Assembly: GCF_900107395.1 (NCBI RefSeq)
Contig: NZ_FNPW01000001.1
Location: forward strand, 344,077-408,076
DNA: 64,000 nt
Direction: 5' to 3'
Source of the DNA: Pseudomonas sp. NFIX28
GTDB taxonomy: Bacteria > Pseudomonadota > Gammaproteobacteria > Pseudomonadales > Pseudomonadaceae
A program made the position numbers and the translations under genes. The notes beneath the pieces were generated by a model that did not search any database, was not told the origin of the DNA, and was given only the letters and a program-made list of their open reading frames with translations. This document shows positions 62,342 through 64,000 of this stretch, one piece after another (within the stretch, counting starts at the first letter, position 1; the number at the start of each line of letters is the position of its first letter).

Positions 62342-63748
62342 ATGCCAGCGTGGCGCAAAATCAGTTTGTGGATGGATCAGCTCGACGAGCCGCTGCTGGC
62401 CCGGCCGTCGCTGGAGCAAGACCTGGATGTCGATGTGGCGATCATCGGCGCCGGTTATACCGGGCTGTGGACCGCCTATTACCTCAAGCGCCTGGCGCCG
62501 ACCCTGAGCATCGCCATCGTCGAAGCGCAGACCGCCGGCTTCGGGGCCTCCGGGCGCAACGGCGGCTGGCTGATGGGCAATCTGCTGGGCGAAGATCGGC
62601 TGCTGGCCGGGCTGGGCGCCGAACAGCGCCGCGCGGCATTCGATCTGCTGCACGGCATTCCCGATGAAGTGGCGATTGTCCTTGAGCGTGAAGGTATCGA
62701 CTGCGATTACCGCAAGGGCGGGGTGCTGTACTGCGCGGCGCGCTACCCCGAGCAGGAGGTCAACCAGCGCCGCTACCTGGACAAGCTCTACAGCCAGGGC
62801 CTCGACGAACGCGACTACCGCTGGCTGAACCCCGAACAACTGGCGCAGCAGATCCGCCTGGCCAAGCCTTACGGCGGCATCTACGCGCCCCATTGCGCGA
62901 CCATCCAGCCGGCCCGGCTGGTGCGGGGCCTGGCGCGCGCCGTCGAGCGCCTGGGCGTGGCGATCTACGAAAACAGCGCCGTGACTCACTGGCAATCCGG
63001 CAGCCTGCAAACCGCCAAGGCCAGCGTGCGGTGCCGCTGGCTGGTACCGGCGGTGGAAGGGTATGCAGTGACCCTGCCGCCGCTGGGCCGTTACCAGCTG
63101 CCGGTGCAAAGCCTGCTGGTGGCCACCGAGCCCTTGCCGGCTGCGACCTGGGACGAGATCGGCCTGAGCCAGGGCCAGGCGTTCAGCGAAAGCAGCCGCC
63201 AGGTGACCTACGGCCAGCGCACCGCGGATAACCGCCTGGTGTTCGGCGCCCGTGGCGGCTACCAGTTCGCCGGCAAGCTGCGCCATGACTTCGACCTGAC
63301 CCGCAGCGAAGTCGAGCTGCGGCGCTACCTGTTCAGCGAACTTTTCCCGCAGCTGAAAGACGTACGGATTACCCATTCCTGGGGCGGCAACCTGGGGATG
63401 TCCCGGCACTTTCGGCCGCACATGCTCTGCGACCGCCGGCGCGGCATCGCGCTGTCTGGCGGCTACGGCGGCGAAGGCGTGGGCGCCAGCAACCTGGGCG
63501 GGCGGACCCTGGCGGACCTGATCCTCGAACGCGACAGCGAACTGACCCGCCAACCCTGGGTGATCCCCGAGGGTGGCCTCGACGCCTTGCGCGCCTGGGA
63601 GCCGGAGCCATGTCGCTGGCTGGGCTACAACGCGATCATTCGCAGCTTCGTCCATGAAGACCAGAGCCTGGCCAACCCAAGCACACCGCCCTGGCGCCGG
63701 CGGCTGGCCAGCCAAGTGGCGGGGTTCATGGAAGGCCTGATGCACTAA
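62342..63748 (+). CDS. FAD-dependent amine/amino-acid oxidase (DAO/PuuB-like)
   Basis: A 468-aa flavoprotein of the DAO family. The FAD site VAIIGAGYTGLWTAYYL is at residues about 33-49. The second family motif is FGASGRNGGWLMGNLLGED (about 67). The C-terminal FAD contact is LSGGYGGEGVGASNLGGRTL (about 375). It is of the gamma-glutamylputrescine oxidase type and should oxidise an amine to an imine or aldehyde with H2O2 release. It lies 51 bp downstream of the AraC gene and is followed by a cupin gene, so the three may form an amine-use unit. Confidence 0.88.
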   Translation: MPAWRKISLWMDQLDEPLLARPSLEQDLDVDVAIIGAGYTGLWTAYYLKRLAPTLSIAIVEAQTAGFGASGRNGGWLMGNLLGEDRLLAGLGAEQRRAAFDLLHGIPDEVAIVLEREGIDCDYRKGGVLYCAARYPEQEVNQRRYLDKLYSQGLDERDYRWLNPEQLAQQIRLAKPYGGIYAPHCATIQPARLVRGLARAVERLGVAIYENSAVTHWQSGSLQTAKASVRCRWLVPAVEGYAVTLPPLGRYQLPVQSLLVATEPLPAATWDEIGLSQGQAFSESSRQVTYGQRTADNRLVFGARGGYQFAGKLRHDFDLTRSEVELRRYLFSELFPQLKDVRITHSWGGNLGMSRHFRPHMLCDRRRGIALSGGYGGEGVGASNLGGRTLADLILERDSELTRQPWVIPEGGLDALRAWEPEPCRWLGYNAIIRSFVHEDQSLANPSTPPWRRRLASQVAGFMEGLMH

Positions 63749-63799
63749 GCGTTTTTTTGCAGCGGTTTACAGCGGTTTTTTCCATCGACAGGTAGCGCC

Positions 63800-64000
63800 A
63801 TGAGCATCACTCAATTCAAGAACACCGCCCACGCCAACCTCGAGCAATCGGCTCCGGTGGCCATGCCCCTGGGCAGCCCGGTCGCCGTGACCTCGGTGAC
63901 CTGCGTCGAACGCAGCGACGGCGTCGAAACCGGCATCTGGGAATGCACGCCCGGGCGCTGGCGGCGGCAGATCGTCGCCCAGGAGTTCTGCCATTTCATC
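63800..64000 (+). CDS. Cupin-domain protein (partial, runs off the window)
   Basis: ATG 63800, with CAGGTAG upstream, opens a frame that continues to the window end (67 codons, partial at the 3' end). The visible part (MSITQFKNTAHANLEQSAPV, then GVETGIWECTPGRWRRQIV, and QEFCHFI) resembles DUF861/(S)-ureidoglycine-aminohydrolase-like cupins that accompany PuuB-type oxidases. Function is not determined. Confidence 0.75.
   Translation, partial: MSITQFKNTAHANLEQSAPVAMPLGSPVAVTSVTCVERSDGVETGIWECTPGRWRRQIVAQEFCHFI

Noticed and set aside
1..64000. CRISPR arrays, tRNA/rRNA genes, prophage or IS elements
   Set aside because: No regularly spaced direct repeats, RNA gene signatures, integrases or transposases were seen.

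Overview
The window is GC-rich Pseudomonas chromosome, most likely from the P. fluorescens group. The basis is the codon usage, a mexEF-oprN efflux operon, REP elements built on a CGCGGGCAAGC..CTCCTAC core, a DUF1652 protein and a pms-type siderophore locus. I see no rRNA, tRNA, CRISPR array or insertion sequence.

Layout. 0-11 kb: a membrane-anchored TPR protein (-), a three-gene FUSC/DUF1656/HlyD efflux operon (+), and mexEF-oprN (-). 11-14 kb: a probable type VI secretion phospholipase effector (Tle1/DUF2235) overlapping a DUF2931 lipoprotein gene, then a second DUF2931 copy broken by a frameshift. 14-23 kb: an eight-gene catabolic operon (flavin monooxygenase, RidA, DUF1028, M20 deacylase, aldehyde dehydrogenase, APC permease, class III aminotransferase, PotD-like binding protein) that looks built to use an amine or N-acylated amine. 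LysR and PAS-LuxR regulators follow (-). 25-29 kb: thiolase, acyl-CoA ligase and MHS-type transporter.

29-53 kb is a complete salicylate/histamine siderophore locus. One strand carries a FecI-like sigma factor, two ABC exporters, a FecCD-type importer (two permeases, ATPase, lipoprotein) and a TonB receptor, nearly all with overlapping ends. The biosynthetic genes are a carrier-condensation NRPS, an amine N-hydroxylase, a Cy-Cy-A NRPS, isochorismate synthase, aryl-AMP ligase with a fused aryl carrier domain, histidine decarboxylase and isochorismate-pyruvate lyase. The order of the last four matches pmsCEAB of the pseudomonine locus. The logic is: chorismate to salicylate, loading on the aryl carrier, joining to and cyclising an amino acid, then release by N-hydroxyhistamine. 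Hand alignment of the A-domain pocket resembles cysteine-activating Cy-A domains, so the product may be an anguibactin-like thiazoline instead of, or as well as, the threonine-derived pseudomonine. A small protein with only a Fur-type DNA-binding domain closes the locus.

53-64 kb holds ordinary genes: a LysR regulator divergent from a zinc-less alcohol dehydrogenase/quinone reductase, phosphoglucomutase (pgm), a pirin, a UvrD-family helicase, a DUF1652 protein, an AraC regulator with an NTF2/SnoaL-like front end, an amine-oxidase-type flavoprotein and a cupin gene cut by the window end.
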